Positions 1 to 10,199 of a stretch of DNA of 64,000 bases are shown here, piece after piece (position 1 is the first letter of the stretch; each line of letters opens with the position of its first letter). The notes beneath the pieces were generated by a model. It was not told the origin of the DNA. It made no database searches and was given only the letters and a program-made list of their open reading frames with translations. Made by a program: the position numbers and the translations under genes. The stretch lies in contig NC_079415.1 of NCBI RefSeq assembly GCF_026213295.1, positions 21,348,847-21,412,846 on the forward strand, in the 5' to 3' direction. The DNA is from Gadus chalcogrammus. Taxonomy: Eukaryota; Chordata; Actinopteri; Gadiformes; Gadidae.

Positions 1-254
1 AGTTGGGTCAGCACCAGGTTTTTTCAGGATGGGAGTGATGGCAGCCAGCTTGAGAGTGGGGGGTACAGTACCAGCAGTGGAGGAGTTAATTATGTTGGTG
101 ATCATGGGGGAGATGGACGGAAGACATGCTTTGACAAGGGAGATGGGAAGAGGATCGAGCTGACAGGTGGTGGTTTTGGCTTTGCGGATGAGTTCTGAAA
201 CGGTCTGTTCTGTTACTGGGGTGAAGTCAGAGAGGGAGCTGATGAGAGGTTGGC
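1..254 (-). pseudogene. LINE (L2-like) reverse transcriptase fragment
   Basis: Read on the minus strand this piece is open and encodes the linker that joins endonuclease and reverse transcriptase in L2/Rex-type LINEs. The visible peptide runs through [16 protein letters not shown], then [14 protein letters not shown] and [14 protein letters not shown], matching the family pattern 'LDPLPT..LK..ILKKPGLDP'. It also resembles the equivalent stretch of the L2 element at 42565-47926 (CCLDSLPTNLFK, VIKPLLKKRSLD). The 5' part is lost at the hAT element starting at 263 and the 3' part lies off the window. It is a relic, not a gene. Confidence 0.75.
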
Positions 255-262
255 CAGTATAC

Positions 263-1088
263 TAGGGATGGGCAAAATTATTCTTTTACGGGAACTAGTT
301 ATTTCAGTTCAGTTCACTATAACAATTTGTTCGTTTTGATTCGTTCGTTACGTCAGTTTATGTCATTTGACAGGGAATCTCACAGGTGTCTGCCCCCCCC
401 CCCCCCCCCGCGAGACGGCCCTGAGCATAATTTAAATGACTTCTAGGCTCTACCCCCCCGTGAAAATCGACAAGATACACTATATAGTATAACCAAACGT
501 CCCACCAAAATTTATACCACTTGCTTACTCTCTATATGTCATTCATGGTTTTATATTTATAATTTTATATTTTAACTCTTCATTATTCAGGCACTACAGA
601 ACTTTCATGGTCATAAATAAAAAATACGAACTGCAGTTTAATTTCTTTGTTTGTTCTTGAATTGACGTAGAATGGAGCAAAGACTCCTGGGATTGGGAAA
701 TGCGTTTATCCAATAAACAGATGGAGGTCAAGTCTATTTTCGGAAATGTAGGGGGATATATGAGTGGCCCAACGTCGAATGGTATGACCCAAGATACGTC
801 AGACAGAGAAAGCGCGCAAATTCGACAGTACCACCTTGTCATTTGTTTACCCAGGTGCCATGGCATCATTGGCTGAATCTTTGAGAACGTTGTAGACTCA
901 ATCAATAGGTCGCGGGGAGACGAAGCTCTGTTCATTCGTATATTTTAATTACGTGACAATATTTTTGTTTTATGCTAAAAAAAAAGAATCAAAGAACCAG
1001 TTCTTCTTGTTTTGGGGAACCAGTTCTTGTCGTTCAAATTCGGGATTCGTTCGTTGTGAACGAATCGGTCGCGACCGACTCATCCCTA
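263..1088. mobile_element. hAT-type non-autonomous element, 826 bp
   Basis: The ends are tagggatg at 263 and catcccta ending at 1088, an 8-bp terminal inverted repeat. They are flanked by a perfect 8-bp direct repeat CAGTATAC (255-262 and 1089-1096), the duplication size of hAT elements. The subterminal regions are rich in gaac/gttc and ttcgtt words (for example around 300-345 and 1018-1062). A 113-codon minus-strand open frame lies at 594-935 but I recognise no domain in it. A poly-C run sits at about 394-409. It is inserted at the edge of the LINE fragment on its left. Confidence 0.8.
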
Positions 1089-1096
1089 CAGTATAC

Positions 1097-1467
1097 CCAC
1101 TACAATAAAATAGACTACCTGTACTGTTCTCTCTATGTGTTTTACTTCTAAAGTGTTAACATAGATAAACAGCCAGCCAAACTCCTTTTCAAGAGCCAGG
1201 AAGTGAGTGTGCATGCTCCTTTATTGACTTCTTAAACAGCAGGTAAGTCAGGATGACAGCATTGAATCGGAGTGAAAAGTCATTGCTTTCTGAGGGATAC
1301 ACACAAAGGATTACTCAAGGATTAACAGCCATGAGGTGATACAAACACGCCATCATGTCTTCTCTCGTTGTGCTTACACTGTTACTTCCTGCTTCCTGTT
1401 ACTAGGTTGCTTTCAAAATAAAGGCTCCACAATACCTTTGCAACAATAAAACGTTTCAACAGTAACT
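1097..1467. other. Unassigned intergenic stretch
   Basis: No coding similarity, clear repeat or RNA structure was recognised here. Confidence 0.5.
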
Positions 1468-1471
1468 TTAA

Positions 1472-1885
1472 AGGCACCCAGTGCAACTTTCGAGGCTTAA
1501 AAATAAACATTCAATTTCTAGTCTTTTTTACACGTAGTAAGTTTCAATAACTCCATACCATCACATACCGACATTCAAGCAGCAAAGATGAGATGTCGTT
1601 GTGTGGTGAGAACTGATAGAAAATCGATAACAACAACAATGCCGCCATTTTCTTTATTTTTTGTAACCTACAATAAATAAAGCTTAAAAAAATGGCTTCT
1701 CCCCACCGGCGATTGTTGTTTACGATTTTCTATCAGTTCTCACCACACAGCAACGTCTCATCTTTGCTCCTTGAATGTCGATATGTAATGGTATGGAGTT
1801 ATTGAAACTTACTACGTGTAAAAAAGACTAGAAATTGAATGTTTATTTTTCATTGAATGTTTACATAAAGTTGCACTGGGTGCCT
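1472..1885. mobile_element. TTAA-flanked foldback MITE (Kolobok or piggyBac type)
   Basis: The ends aggcacccagtgcaactt and its reverse complement sit directly inside TTAA tetranucleotides (1468-1471 and 1886-1889). The inverted arms are long, roughly 1472-1632 and 1724-1885, and nearly identical, with about 90 bp of spacer. TTAA duplications are made by Kolobok and piggyBac transposases. Because a Kolobok element lies at 38298-50976 that superfamily is a reasonable guess, but the terminal bases differ from it. Confidence 0.7.
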
Positions 1886-2151
1886 TTAAGTGTCGTTTAA
1901 TATCAAACCTATTCAGGGCAGAACACTACCCCACTGCCTGCAGTAGGCATATACGTTAGTGTTAGTCGGCAATATGCCAAAGGACAACCGTATAAAAGCC
2001 TGTTAGTTCTGTTTTGCAGCTGGTTTGATGGTGCATGTAAACCTACAACTTGTTCAACTCTGTGCGTACCGAGCAGATGATAATGGTGTAAACCTCCACC
2101 ATGTTCCTCTCCGTGTGTAATCCTCCACTTTGTTCCACTCCTCGTGTAAAC

Positions 2152-2732
2152 CTAGCCTGGTCCTACCAGACCATCGTACCTCATTTCATTTGTACAGAAG
2201 GTCTGGAACTGCTCAATTGACAAACGTTCACTCACTTGGCGGTGGGTGTCTGTAGAAGTTTTAAAATGATTGGATCTGCCAAGTGCCACTCTGGATCTGC
2301 CATAACCAATCGCATAGCGTTTGGTCGTGACGTATGTCATGCGACGGGACCGGCTCCTTCACCACTAACGGAGCCAGCTGGAAAATCCAACTTTTCCCGA
2401 AGCCGGTGGGGAGAAGCGCCACAACATCATTGCCACCAACAAAACTCTGCAAAGCTTGGTCTTGCTCCGGCTTTAATTGATCGATTTTCGGCAGCGATCC
2501 CACAACAGACCGAATAACTTCTCTCGTATCCTTCTCCATTGTCTTCCTCTGACTACAAATGAAACTGGCGCGCGACCTAGACGTCATCTTTCTCAGCCCC
2601 TCCCTCTGTTCGCTGATTGGACCGCCAGAAAACTGGTTTACATGGAACACATTTACATTAAGCAGACCCAGACCTAGTACTGCAGTGAAATGAAAATCGA
2701 GCGGAAGTAGGTAGGTGGGCGGTGCCAGGCTA
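2152..2732 (-). mobile_element. Small element carrying a RecQ-like helicase exon
   Basis: Ends ctagcctgg and ccaggcta(g) are inverted, and gtgtaaac occurs directly outside both (2144-2151 and 2733-2740). That repeat could be an 8-bp target duplication, but the flanking minisatellite also contains it, so it is weak proof. The interior encodes the start of a RecQ-type helicase on the minus strand. No transposase was found. Confidence 0.5.
2350..2539 (-). pseudogene. RecQ-family helicase N-terminal exon (fragment)
   Basis: From an ATG at 2539 the minus strand reads about 60 codons with the hallmarks of the first helicase domain of RecQ-like proteins: LKPEQDQALQSFVGGNDV (the Q-like region), then VALLPTGFGKS, a Walker A motif that would bind ATP, then IFQLAPLVV. 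RecQ helicases normally run for 400 or more residues, so only the first exon is present here, without DEAH or RecA2 parts. No frameshift is seen inside the piece. It lies entirely within the small inverted-ended element, which implies capture or descent from a larger helicase-bearing transposon. The family is clear; the host transposon class is not. Confidence 0.6.
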
Positions 2733-2857
2733 GTGTAAACCTCCACCTTGTTCAACTCTGTGCGTACCGAGCAGAAGATAACGTGTGTAAACCTCCACCT
2801 TGTTCCATCCAGTGTGTAAACCTCCACCTTGTTCCATCCCGTGCGTCCCGAGCAGAA

Positions 2858-4388
2858 CAGGGTGTCCGCGGAGGTCTTAAAAGTCTTAAAAAGTCTTAAA
2901 TTCATTTTTCTAAATTTAAGGCCTTAAAAAGTCTTAAATTCGTCAAAAATGTCATATGCTGGTCTTAAATTTATAACTCGAAGGTCTTAAATTGGTCGGG
3001 GCAGGGTTATTTAATTTTTTATTTTTCTCGCGGGACTTTTCGGGAAGGAGATGTACGAGGGGCTACTTTCTTGCTAGCTGCATATATAAACGGATGTCTG
3101 CGCGCTTGCTAGCTAGTCTGCAACAATGGGTAAATGCAATGCAACGTCAGTTGGCTGGAAGACGTCCGTTTCCGAGGTTGGCTAGCGTCCGTTGCCAACC
3201 CAGAACAGGCCAGATGCATTCCGTGCAAAAGTAGCCTACATTCAAGCGCGGCACCATGGGGATTAAGGCTGTCGTCAGCCATATGCAGAGCCAAAAACAT
3301 AAAACCTCTGCCAGGAGCCACACACAGACCCCAGCCGTTTCTACGTTTTGCATCTCTGCCAGACGGTCCGCGCTGCTAGCACTGACCTGAGGGTAGCATT
3401 TGGTGCGACACCAACACTGAAAGCGGAGGTGTTGTGGATTCTAAACACAGTGGTCAAGCACCAGTCCTACAACTCGAATGAGGGGATAGGAGATCTCTTC
3501 GGTTTGATGTTCCCTGACTCTCAAATCGCGAGCACCTTTACTGCTGGAAGGGACAAAACGGCGTATATAACTCACTTCGGACCAGCGCCTTTCATCCGAA
3601 ACGAGCGAATCTGCAGCGTCTACAAGGCTTTTGTTTTGATATTTGAGACGTTGAACCACGCCACTAAAAGCAAGCAACTTGACGTGCACGTCCGATATTG
3701 GGTCGAGTGCATTCCCGGTACTTGGGCTCGCAATTCATGGGGCCCCACATATATGGGGGTAAAAGGGATGATGATACATAATATTTTTTAGACAATATGC
3801 AGAATCTTTTCACTTACGAATTAACACGGTCGGCTATTTTTGCCAGCACGCCACCCTAGCCATATTATGGGCAACCGTGTTCCCCTTGGCTGTGATTTGA
3901 ACTTTGAATTCCTCGTAGGAGTTCATAATAATACATTGCTCGCCTTGGATGAAATACACCGCTCTTGCGCGATTTATTTTGCATAAGGGTGAGTCAAATG
4001 ACGCGAGAAACGTCCCTTTTATGTGAACGTGCATTGAACCGGTGCAGCTGCCCGGGGGCCCAGACGCTGTCACCCCCCTCTCAACAACTTACAACTTGGG
4101 TGCACCATGAATACGTGCTGGTGCACCCAAATTAAAAATGTAGGCGCACCAGTGCACCCAAGGAAAAAGTTAGTCTGGAGCCCTGGAGTATCACTTTATG
4201 TTCAATAAACAGACAGAAAGTAAACTTGAATGAGTCTCATTGAGTGACACACATGCTATGCTTGGGTTGTAATACAGCGGGATCCCCCCCACCATCGCGG
4301 GTTTAAGGTCTTAAATTTCATTCAAGGTGGTATTAAAAAGGTCTTAAAAAGTCTTAAATTTGACTTGCTGAAACCTGCAGATACCCTG
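2858..4388 (+). mobile_element. Decayed hAT element
   Basis: The left end cagggtgtccgcggaggtc and the right end gcagataccctg form a short imperfect inverted repeat of the CAGGGT..ACCCTG type common in fish hAT elements. Both subterminal zones are full of 'aggtcttaaa' and 'aagtcttaaatt' words (2872-2995 and 4305-4365). The flank 'gcagaa' precedes the left end and 'cagaagat' follows the right end, so the target duplication is not clean. A transposase remnant lies between. Confidence 0.65.
3126..3780 (+). pseudogene. hAT transposase remnant
   Basis: Near 3150-3225 the plus strand reads SWLEDVRFRGWLASVANPEQ followed by ARCIPCK, a BED-like zinc finger N-terminus typical of a large fish hAT family. 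From 3398 to 3790 another frame reads TPTLKAEVLWILNTVVKHQS, later TAYITHFGPAPFIRNE and LDVHVRYW, the conserved core of the same family. The frames are joined only by shifts, and the C-terminal half, including the dimerisation region, is missing. The gene is therefore dead and belongs to the element at 2858-4388. Confidence 0.65.
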
Positions 4389-5203
4389 CAGAAGATAACT
4401 GTGTGTAACTTTAGAGGTGCCAGTATAAGGATGTTTACCTTATCTTGGTCTCAGCGGATATCAAGTTTCTTTAGGAATGATTATGAGGCGAAATAAATGT
4501 GTTTAAAATGAATAACCAAAATAGCAATGAACGGTAAGATACCATTGTGGGTATATGATCAAATATGATCGATGAACTAAATTCTTAAGATAAGTTATGT
4601 TACGTATTTTAAGCAAATAAGCTGCCCCCACATAGCAACTAGGAAGCAGGATCGAACACATAAGCTGCAATAACTACTCCAGCGACAGATGGCAGCACCT
4701 TTAGACAGGTGAGGAAGGCGTAGCCATTACGTCACACCGGTCACGCCCACTTCACATAGACCACGCCCACTTCACCCTAACAAGCGCGACAGTGAGATTG
4801 GTGTTCAGAAACATCCGGCAGTCCAGACTTGCGAGTTAGATATAGTGGCCCGCTGTTTGTCGCTCACACGCGTGCACGATACAATTCCCCTCCTTTTGCT
4901 TCATAGTTCCCATACCGAAATACTTTAACAAATGAAGTGAGTTAAAAACGATCCGGATTGGACTACTTTCTTCAAGAACGCGGCAGTCACCAGCAACTAG
5001 CTACATAATATTCTAGAATAATATTTATAAGGATATAACAATAATATACTAGAAAACAATAACTTAACATATATTAATATAATTTAATTTAAATTATGTA
5101 GGTTAAAAAGGTAATCTCAGACTGAGGGATTGGAGCCCTGATCAGTCGGACCATGGTGCTTGCTTCTCAGATGGCGACGTGTATGGAATTGAAAGGTGTT
5201 TGC
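4389..5203. other. Unassigned stretch
   Basis: AT-rich sequence with a short direct repeat 'cacgcccacttcac' near 4744-4777. No gene or transposon end was recognised. Confidence 0.4.
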
Positions 5204-5207
5204 TTAA

Positions 5208-5916
5208 AGGGTAATTCCGGCGAAAATTTAACCCAGGTTCTTTTTTGGAATGAAACCCCATAAAATAAGCCATCCAGACACACATTTTTTCGTTGATCAA
5301 CAAGCATAGACCTTCCCCCGAGCAACGCTAACAGCCCAAATGGCTTACATTGCATTGTCTAGGGGCAGTGTGAACGCTTCCAAATCTGCATTTTTTAACT
5401 ACTAATATTGCTCAAAATAGCACCGAGCCTCTCCAGTAGCGTGACTAGGGGACCCTACACATGAAACAAAGTATCAACAACTTAGTTAATGTAACGGGTG
5501 TTTATTAAAAAATACAGTTTTACAAGTCTTTGCCTTACCGGTTGGTCCATGTTTATAGGAAGTCCATAGAAGTCGTTTACCGAATGTACCAGGGTTCAGT
5601 TTAAGGAGGAACATTGTGGAATCTGTAATTCCATGGAAGCGCATGTTAAACTCCAATAATTGTTCTTGCACAACTTGTTTATTCCATCTATTCCAAGATA
5701 GATATTGTCACAAACAGCCATGTATCAAGAGGGACGCCTATTTTGAGTTTAACATGCATTTCCATGGAATTATCAATTCCACAACTTTCCTCTTTGAACT
5801 GAGCTCCGGGCAAGCTCTATACTCGTTGACCAACGAAAAAAAGTGTATGGAGAGCTTATTTTACGGGTTTTCATGCCCAAAAAGACCTTGGGTTAAATTT
5901 TCGTCTGAATTACACT
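5208..5916. mobile_element. TTAA-flanked MITE, 709 bp
   Basis: TTAA at 5204-5207 and 5917-5920 bound ends agggtaattccggcgaaaat and (reverse complement of the right end) agtgtaattcagacgaaaat. The inverted similarity continues inward through 'tttaaccca' and 'gtaaaataagc'. The interior around 5600-5810 is also a foldback (gtttaacatgc/ gcatgttaaac; ggaatt..attcc). Kolobok-type ends are likely. Confidence 0.65.
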
Positions 5917-5920
5917 TTAA

Positions 5921-6368
5921 GGAGCTGGTGTTGGTTTGAATCAACATCTCCATTACAATTATATTAGTTGTTATCAAAATTGACTTCAGTAGCTTGATAT
6001 GGTCTATCTTTCTATTCTGTTCTATATTTTTTATGTCTGTCTCTCCTGTCTGTTTGTCTCACAAAGAAAGAAGACCGTTTCCATCTCTCCTATAAATATA
6101 TGATCTTTTTTGATAGCGGTCAACAATGTAAGAACTTGGTAAGGTGAAATACAAACCGCTGACCCCTGGAATTTTCAATTTACATCGGATGATTTCTGGG
6201 CAGACCGATATCAGTCATGTCATGTCAGTCATCATCATCGATTATTGCTCAATCTCCCATGGTGAGCCATGGGCAACGGGGAGCATGAAAATAAACTTTA
6301 GCTGTCGTGAAGCTCAAGTTCAACCGGAGCGACAGTGAGCACTCATTGGCTGCTGGCTACGCCTTGTG
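5921..6368. other. Upstream region of the LRRC3-like relic
   Basis: Pyrimidine-rich near 6000-6060; no promoter element could be supported. Confidence 0.3.
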
Positions 6369-6764
6369 TGGTGTCCGCCATGATGATGATGATGACAACT
6401 ACAGCGATGATGATGTTCGTGGCCGGCTAGCCGGCTGCCCCCGGAGCTGCCACTGTGTAGAGCGCTACACCTCACTCGTGGTGCAGTGCGTGTCGCGCAA
6501 CATGGAGCACGTCCCGACCGACCTGCCTGTCGATACGGCCGTCCTTCTGCTGTCCTCAAATCGGATCCACCACCTCCCTGCTGACGCCTTGAAGGTAGGG
6601 TTGCATCCGCGATACAGCTTTTGTATTCCCCTCTCGGTTTGACCTATTCCAAGGATTACCAATCGCCACGTTGAACATGGGTAAATTATAAACCACTTAA
6701 CACTGTTAAGTGTTTTTTTTAACTCCACTTAAGGGAGTTTTTTCTTGCCCTTGTGGGGCTAGGG

Positions 6765-6862
6765 TCAGGGGGGTGTCATACATATATGGCCTGATAAGCC
6801 CTTTGAGACTGTACCTGTGATTAAGGGCTTTATAAATAAAAATGAATTGAATTGAATTAAAT
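6765..6862 (+). repeat. LINE 3' tail in the intron
   Basis: The sequence 'ataagccctttgagactgtacctg..agggctttataaataaa' ending in (attga)n is a typical L2/CR1-type LINE 3' end. Confidence 0.55.
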
Positions 6863-7367
6863 GTTTCCAAAAAATGAAATAATTCTCTTTGAATTGTGGA
6901 TAAACTCTTCCAAAGTTTGTATTTCATAAACCTCTGCAAAAGGCCTAAAATGTGACTCCCTCTCCTCCCCAGGGCCTGGGTGGCCTGCTCGAGCTGGCCC
7001 TGTCGCAAAACGCCCTGGAGAGAGTAGAGGTGGGCACCTCCGTGACGTGGCCAACACCCTGCGCTCGGTGGACTTCTCCGACAACTGGCTGGCCGGGGTT
7101 CCCGCGGATGCCTCCGCCGGCGTGCGTGCCGGCGTGCGTGCCGGCGTGCGTGCCTGCGTGCACCTCGCCGGCGGACTTCCACCGGCGGACCACGTTCGTG
7201 GCCATGTTCTGCTGGTTCTCCATGGTGATCTCCTATGTGGTGTGCTACGTGCGCCACAACCGGGAGGACGCCCTGCGCCACATGGACTACCTCAAGTCGC
7301 TGCCCGGCAACCCGGTGGCGGAGATAGGGAGGTTGAGCAGTGAGGACTACGACACAGAGCGGTGTGC

Positions 7368-7375
7368 TCTGAGAG
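7368..7375 (+). repeat. 8-bp target duplication of the giant element, left copy
   Basis: TCTGAGAG directly precedes the first base of the inverted repeat; the identical word follows the other end at 57377-57384. Confidence 0.7.
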
Positions 7376-7412
7376 CAACCTGGTCTCACAGGAATCTGTG
7401 TAATGACTACGG

Positions 7413-7770
7413 ACGCTTAACTCGAAATCCGTGGCCACATCACGGAAACACGCCGATTTCCGTGATGTGTCCACGGAATTCGCTCCAATGCAAGTTAATG
7501 ACACTGATGTTCCGTGGCTCACACACGGATCCCCGTTTCAACGAGCGAGTCGACCACGGGGATTAATTCAAAACCCGTGGTGGTCTCACTGAAACACTTA
7601 AATTCTCCTTGATGTGTCCACGGAAGTTGCTTCAATGCAAGTAAATGACACTGATATTACGTGGCACACACACACAGATTCCCGTTTCAATCTGTGTGTG
7701 TGCCAAAGTTGACCACGGCGGGGGCTTGACTCAAAATCCGTGCTGGTCTGACGGAATCACTTAAACACAT
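7413..7770 (+). repeat. Tandem repeat I in the left arm (~180-bp unit, 2 copies)
   Basis: Two diverged units share the order 'gtgtccacggaa..gct.caatgcaagt.aatgacactgat..gtggc.cacac..gat.cccgtttcaa..gaccacgg..ttcaaaa.ccgtg.tggtct'. The same pair lies in the right arm at about 56990-57340. Confidence 0.7.
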
Positions 7771-7849
7771 TCTCACTCCGAACGCGTCGATTTTTGACGA
7801 ACGGTCAGTGACTTTGGCTTCAGTTTCTGACGCAAAAGGGTACCCCTGT

Positions 7850-8250
7850 GCTTCTTTTTTCGACGCATGGGGTTTTCAACTCGTTACAATGTAACCCCTT
7901 CACGGGGGACCCGACGGCTGCGCATAGAGACGCTATGAGCATTCATCCCATTGGCTAACGGTGGACCTTGCGCTTCTTTTTTCGACGCAGGGGGTTTTCC
8001 ACTCATTGCAATGTAATCCCTCCACGGCAATATATGAAGCTATGAGCATTCATCCCATTGGCTAACGGAAGAGCCGATGGCTGCACATAGAGACGCTATG
8101 AGCATTCATCCCATTGGCTAACGGAGGACCATGTGCTTCTTTTTTCGACGTAGGGGGTTTTCCACTCATTGCAATGTAATCCCTCCACGGCAATATATGA
8201 AGCTATGAGCATTCATCCCATTGGCTAACGGAAGACCCGGTGGCTGCACA
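7850..8250 (+). repeat. Tandem repeat II in the left arm (~163-bp unit)
   Basis: The block 'gcttcttttttcgacg.a.ggggttttc..act' recurs at about 7850, 7973 and 8136, and 'gctatgagcattcatcccat' recurs at about 7933, 8040, 8096 and 8202. The right arm has the corresponding array at 56556-56910. Confidence 0.75.
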
Positions 8251-8266
8251 TTAACGGCGAAGTTAC

Positions 8267-8989
8267 TGTTGGGAAAAAATAACCTGATGAGCACATCACA
8301 TGGCAGACACATTACAATATAGTCAACTCTTGCTCTAACCCAACAAACACAAACATGATAATATATAGTCAGGTCAAGGCCGGAGCTGAAGGCCCCATCT
8401 CCCAGGCTGGCAGATGGTGGACACTCAGACAATGCACCAGTCATCCTCAAGAACGGGAGAGCCACATTCATTTATCACACAGGAGACATTTTGAAGCTCT
8501 CCCCCGTTAGAAGGAACCAAAAGATACCCCTGCCCACACCAGGGGCCTGAGAGCCACATTAAATTATCACACACGAGACATTTCAGGGGGGCACTCCCCG
8601 TTTTAATTTATCACACCGGAGACACGAGGAACTCTCCCCCGTTACGAAGCTCTCTCAGGGCCTGGGAGCCAAGACCAAGCAAAACACACAGAACCACACA
8701 CACCTCAAACGCACACACCTCATCGAGAGGAGGATACAGCATAAAAACTGTACCACACAGGGACTCTTCACCCCTTCTTCTGAAGCAGACCTTCCACGGA
8801 GGCGAAGCTCCGGACGAACCATCAGCGCTGATTAGGGACTTAGACATATTCGATTTCTCACGCTTTATGACTCTGTATAACCGTTGCTACTTTACTTAAT
8901 AAATCCAAGGTCCTCGTGCCGATAGACTTTATTACCTCTCCGTCTCATTTTATCTGGTCCAGTAGCTAGACAGACCGTTTTTCCCCACA
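8267..8989 (+). repeat. 5' LTR
   Basis: It differs from the 3' LTR at about seven positions by eye. A TATA-like 'gcataaaaactg' lies at about 8738 and a polyadenylation signal 'cttaataaatcc' near 8896. Confidence 0.85.
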
Positions 8990-8992
8990 ATT

Positions 8993-9010
8993 TGGTGACC
9001 CCGACGTGAC
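8993..9010 (+). promoter_or_regulatory. Primer binding site, tRNA-Trp
   Basis: tggtgaccccgacgtgac is complementary to the 3' end of vertebrate tRNA-Trp (..cacgtcggggtcacca) at 17 of 18 positions, starting four bases after the LTR. Minus-strand DNA synthesis would start here. Confidence 0.85.
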
Positions 9011-9409
9011 CTTTCGTTGAATTGAACCGCAACTGGGAAACGAGAGACGGAGAGCGGCGCGACCTCGGGACCCCGGAGCACCGGACCGATTCCTGCAGTC
9101 TCACCTCGCGGCCGCCCAACAAAAGGTAGGCAGAACCTGTTGATAAAATCCAAACTCTGCATAGTTATATAGGAACCACATTAGGAGGTGAGACTGTGAG
9201 AGCGGTTCGCTACGGGATATCTCGTGGGGACGAATAGGACTGCATCCCAGCATTTCCCCATAAACCCGATTGACCTTGAACGCGTGACACATCGAATATC
9301 GGCTCGTTGCATGGTGGAAGAATACCCTCGAGACCATAGGGCCTATAAGAATCGGGCATAGTGATACAAGACTACCGATGGCCAAGTAATGGATGTGTAA
9401 TAAATACAC

Positions 9410-9724
9410 TTATGTCTTAAGGGGGTTAGAGTTCCTCGGGTGGGGTTAGAGTCCCCACCTATGTCTTAAGGGGGTTAGAGTCCCTCGGGGGGGGGGGGGG
9501 GGGTTAGAGTCCCCACCTATGTCTTAAAGGGGGTTAGAGTCCCTCGGGGGGGGGGTTAGAGTCCCAACCTATGTCTTAAAGGGGGTTAGAGTCCCTCGGG
9601 GGGGGGGTTAGAGTCCCCACCTATGTCTTAAAGGGGGTTAGAGTCCCTCGGGGGGGGGGGGGTTAGAGTCCCCACCTATGTCTTAAAGGGGGTTAGAGTC
9701 CCTCGGGGGGGGGTTAGAGTCCCC
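9410..9724 (+). repeat. Minisatellite 1 inside the LTR element
   Basis: About six units of 50-60 bp built from 'cctatgtcttaaagggggtt' and 'agagtccctcggggggg', with G-runs of variable length; a partial unit continues to about 9800. Confidence 0.85.
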
Positions 9725-10199
9725 TTCTTTGTTTGTGTATTAAATAATTCTATGTGGTAAGAAGGTTAGAGTCCTTTATCAGGGTTAGAGTCCCTTTGCA
9801 GAGTAAACGGTGCCTAGGGCATGAGTGACACACAGAGAGAATAAGATAAACTAGGCTCGTTGCGTGGTGAAAGAACACCCTCGAGGACTAAGGCTCGCCG
9901 CCCTTGATAAGTGAATCTGAGGCGCCCGAAGAAGCACAACGATTTCTTGGCCATATATTCATTGCATATGCGGGGACTAACGGACAGACACCTGAACTGA
10001 CGCAGACTAGGGATAGCAGAGACCTCTCACCCCCACCTTCACGACCAAAGTGCGTGTGTATGGAGTCGAGAACGAGAGTCGGCGTGGGTGGAAGAATAGG
10101 AGAGCATGGGTGAAAGAGAGAGACAGAGAGACAGTGTGTATGCGCATGAGAGTGAGAGAAAGGCTGTGAGCGACTCTGTGTGTGCGCGTGTACGCAAGA

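Larger units (their letters stand above)
2035..2857 (+). repeat. Interrupted minisatellite (gtgtaaacctccaccttgtt units)
   Basis: Imperfect units of about 35-50 bp containing 'gtgtaaacctccaccttgttc' variants and 'gcgtaccgagcagaagataa' repeat from about 2037 to 2150 and again from 2732 to 2857, and the last piece resumes at 4389. The array is split by the small element at 2152-2732 and by the hAT at 2858-4388, so it predates both. Confidence 0.65.
6369..7375 (+). pseudogene. LRRC3-family leucine-rich-repeat membrane protein relic
   Basis: Exon 1 (to about 6594, donor gtaggg) encodes an LRRNT cap, GCPRSCHCVERYTSLVVQCV, and a first repeat, LSSNRIHHLPADALK. Exon 2 starts near 6972 after CCCCAG with LLELALSQNALERVE, then after a frame change VDFSDNWLAGVPADAS, then in the first frame again TTFVAMFCWFSMVISYVVCY, which is the family's single transmembrane helix, followed by VRHNREDALRHMDYLKSLPG. 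This order (LRRNT, LRRs, TM, short 'EDARRHLEYLKSLPS' tail) matches LRRC3/LRRC3B proteins, which are cell-surface type I proteins. The LRRCT cap is missing, replaced by three copies of a 12-bp unit (ggcgtgcgtgcc, about 7119-7154). No in-frame signal peptide is visible. The two frame changes make it a likely pseudogene unless the assembly collapsed here. The giant element begins immediately after. Confidence 0.7.

Noticed and set aside
3126..3780. Host gene with a BED-type zinc finger
   Set aside because: Frames are broken, and the piece lies between hAT-type ends with matching subterminal words.
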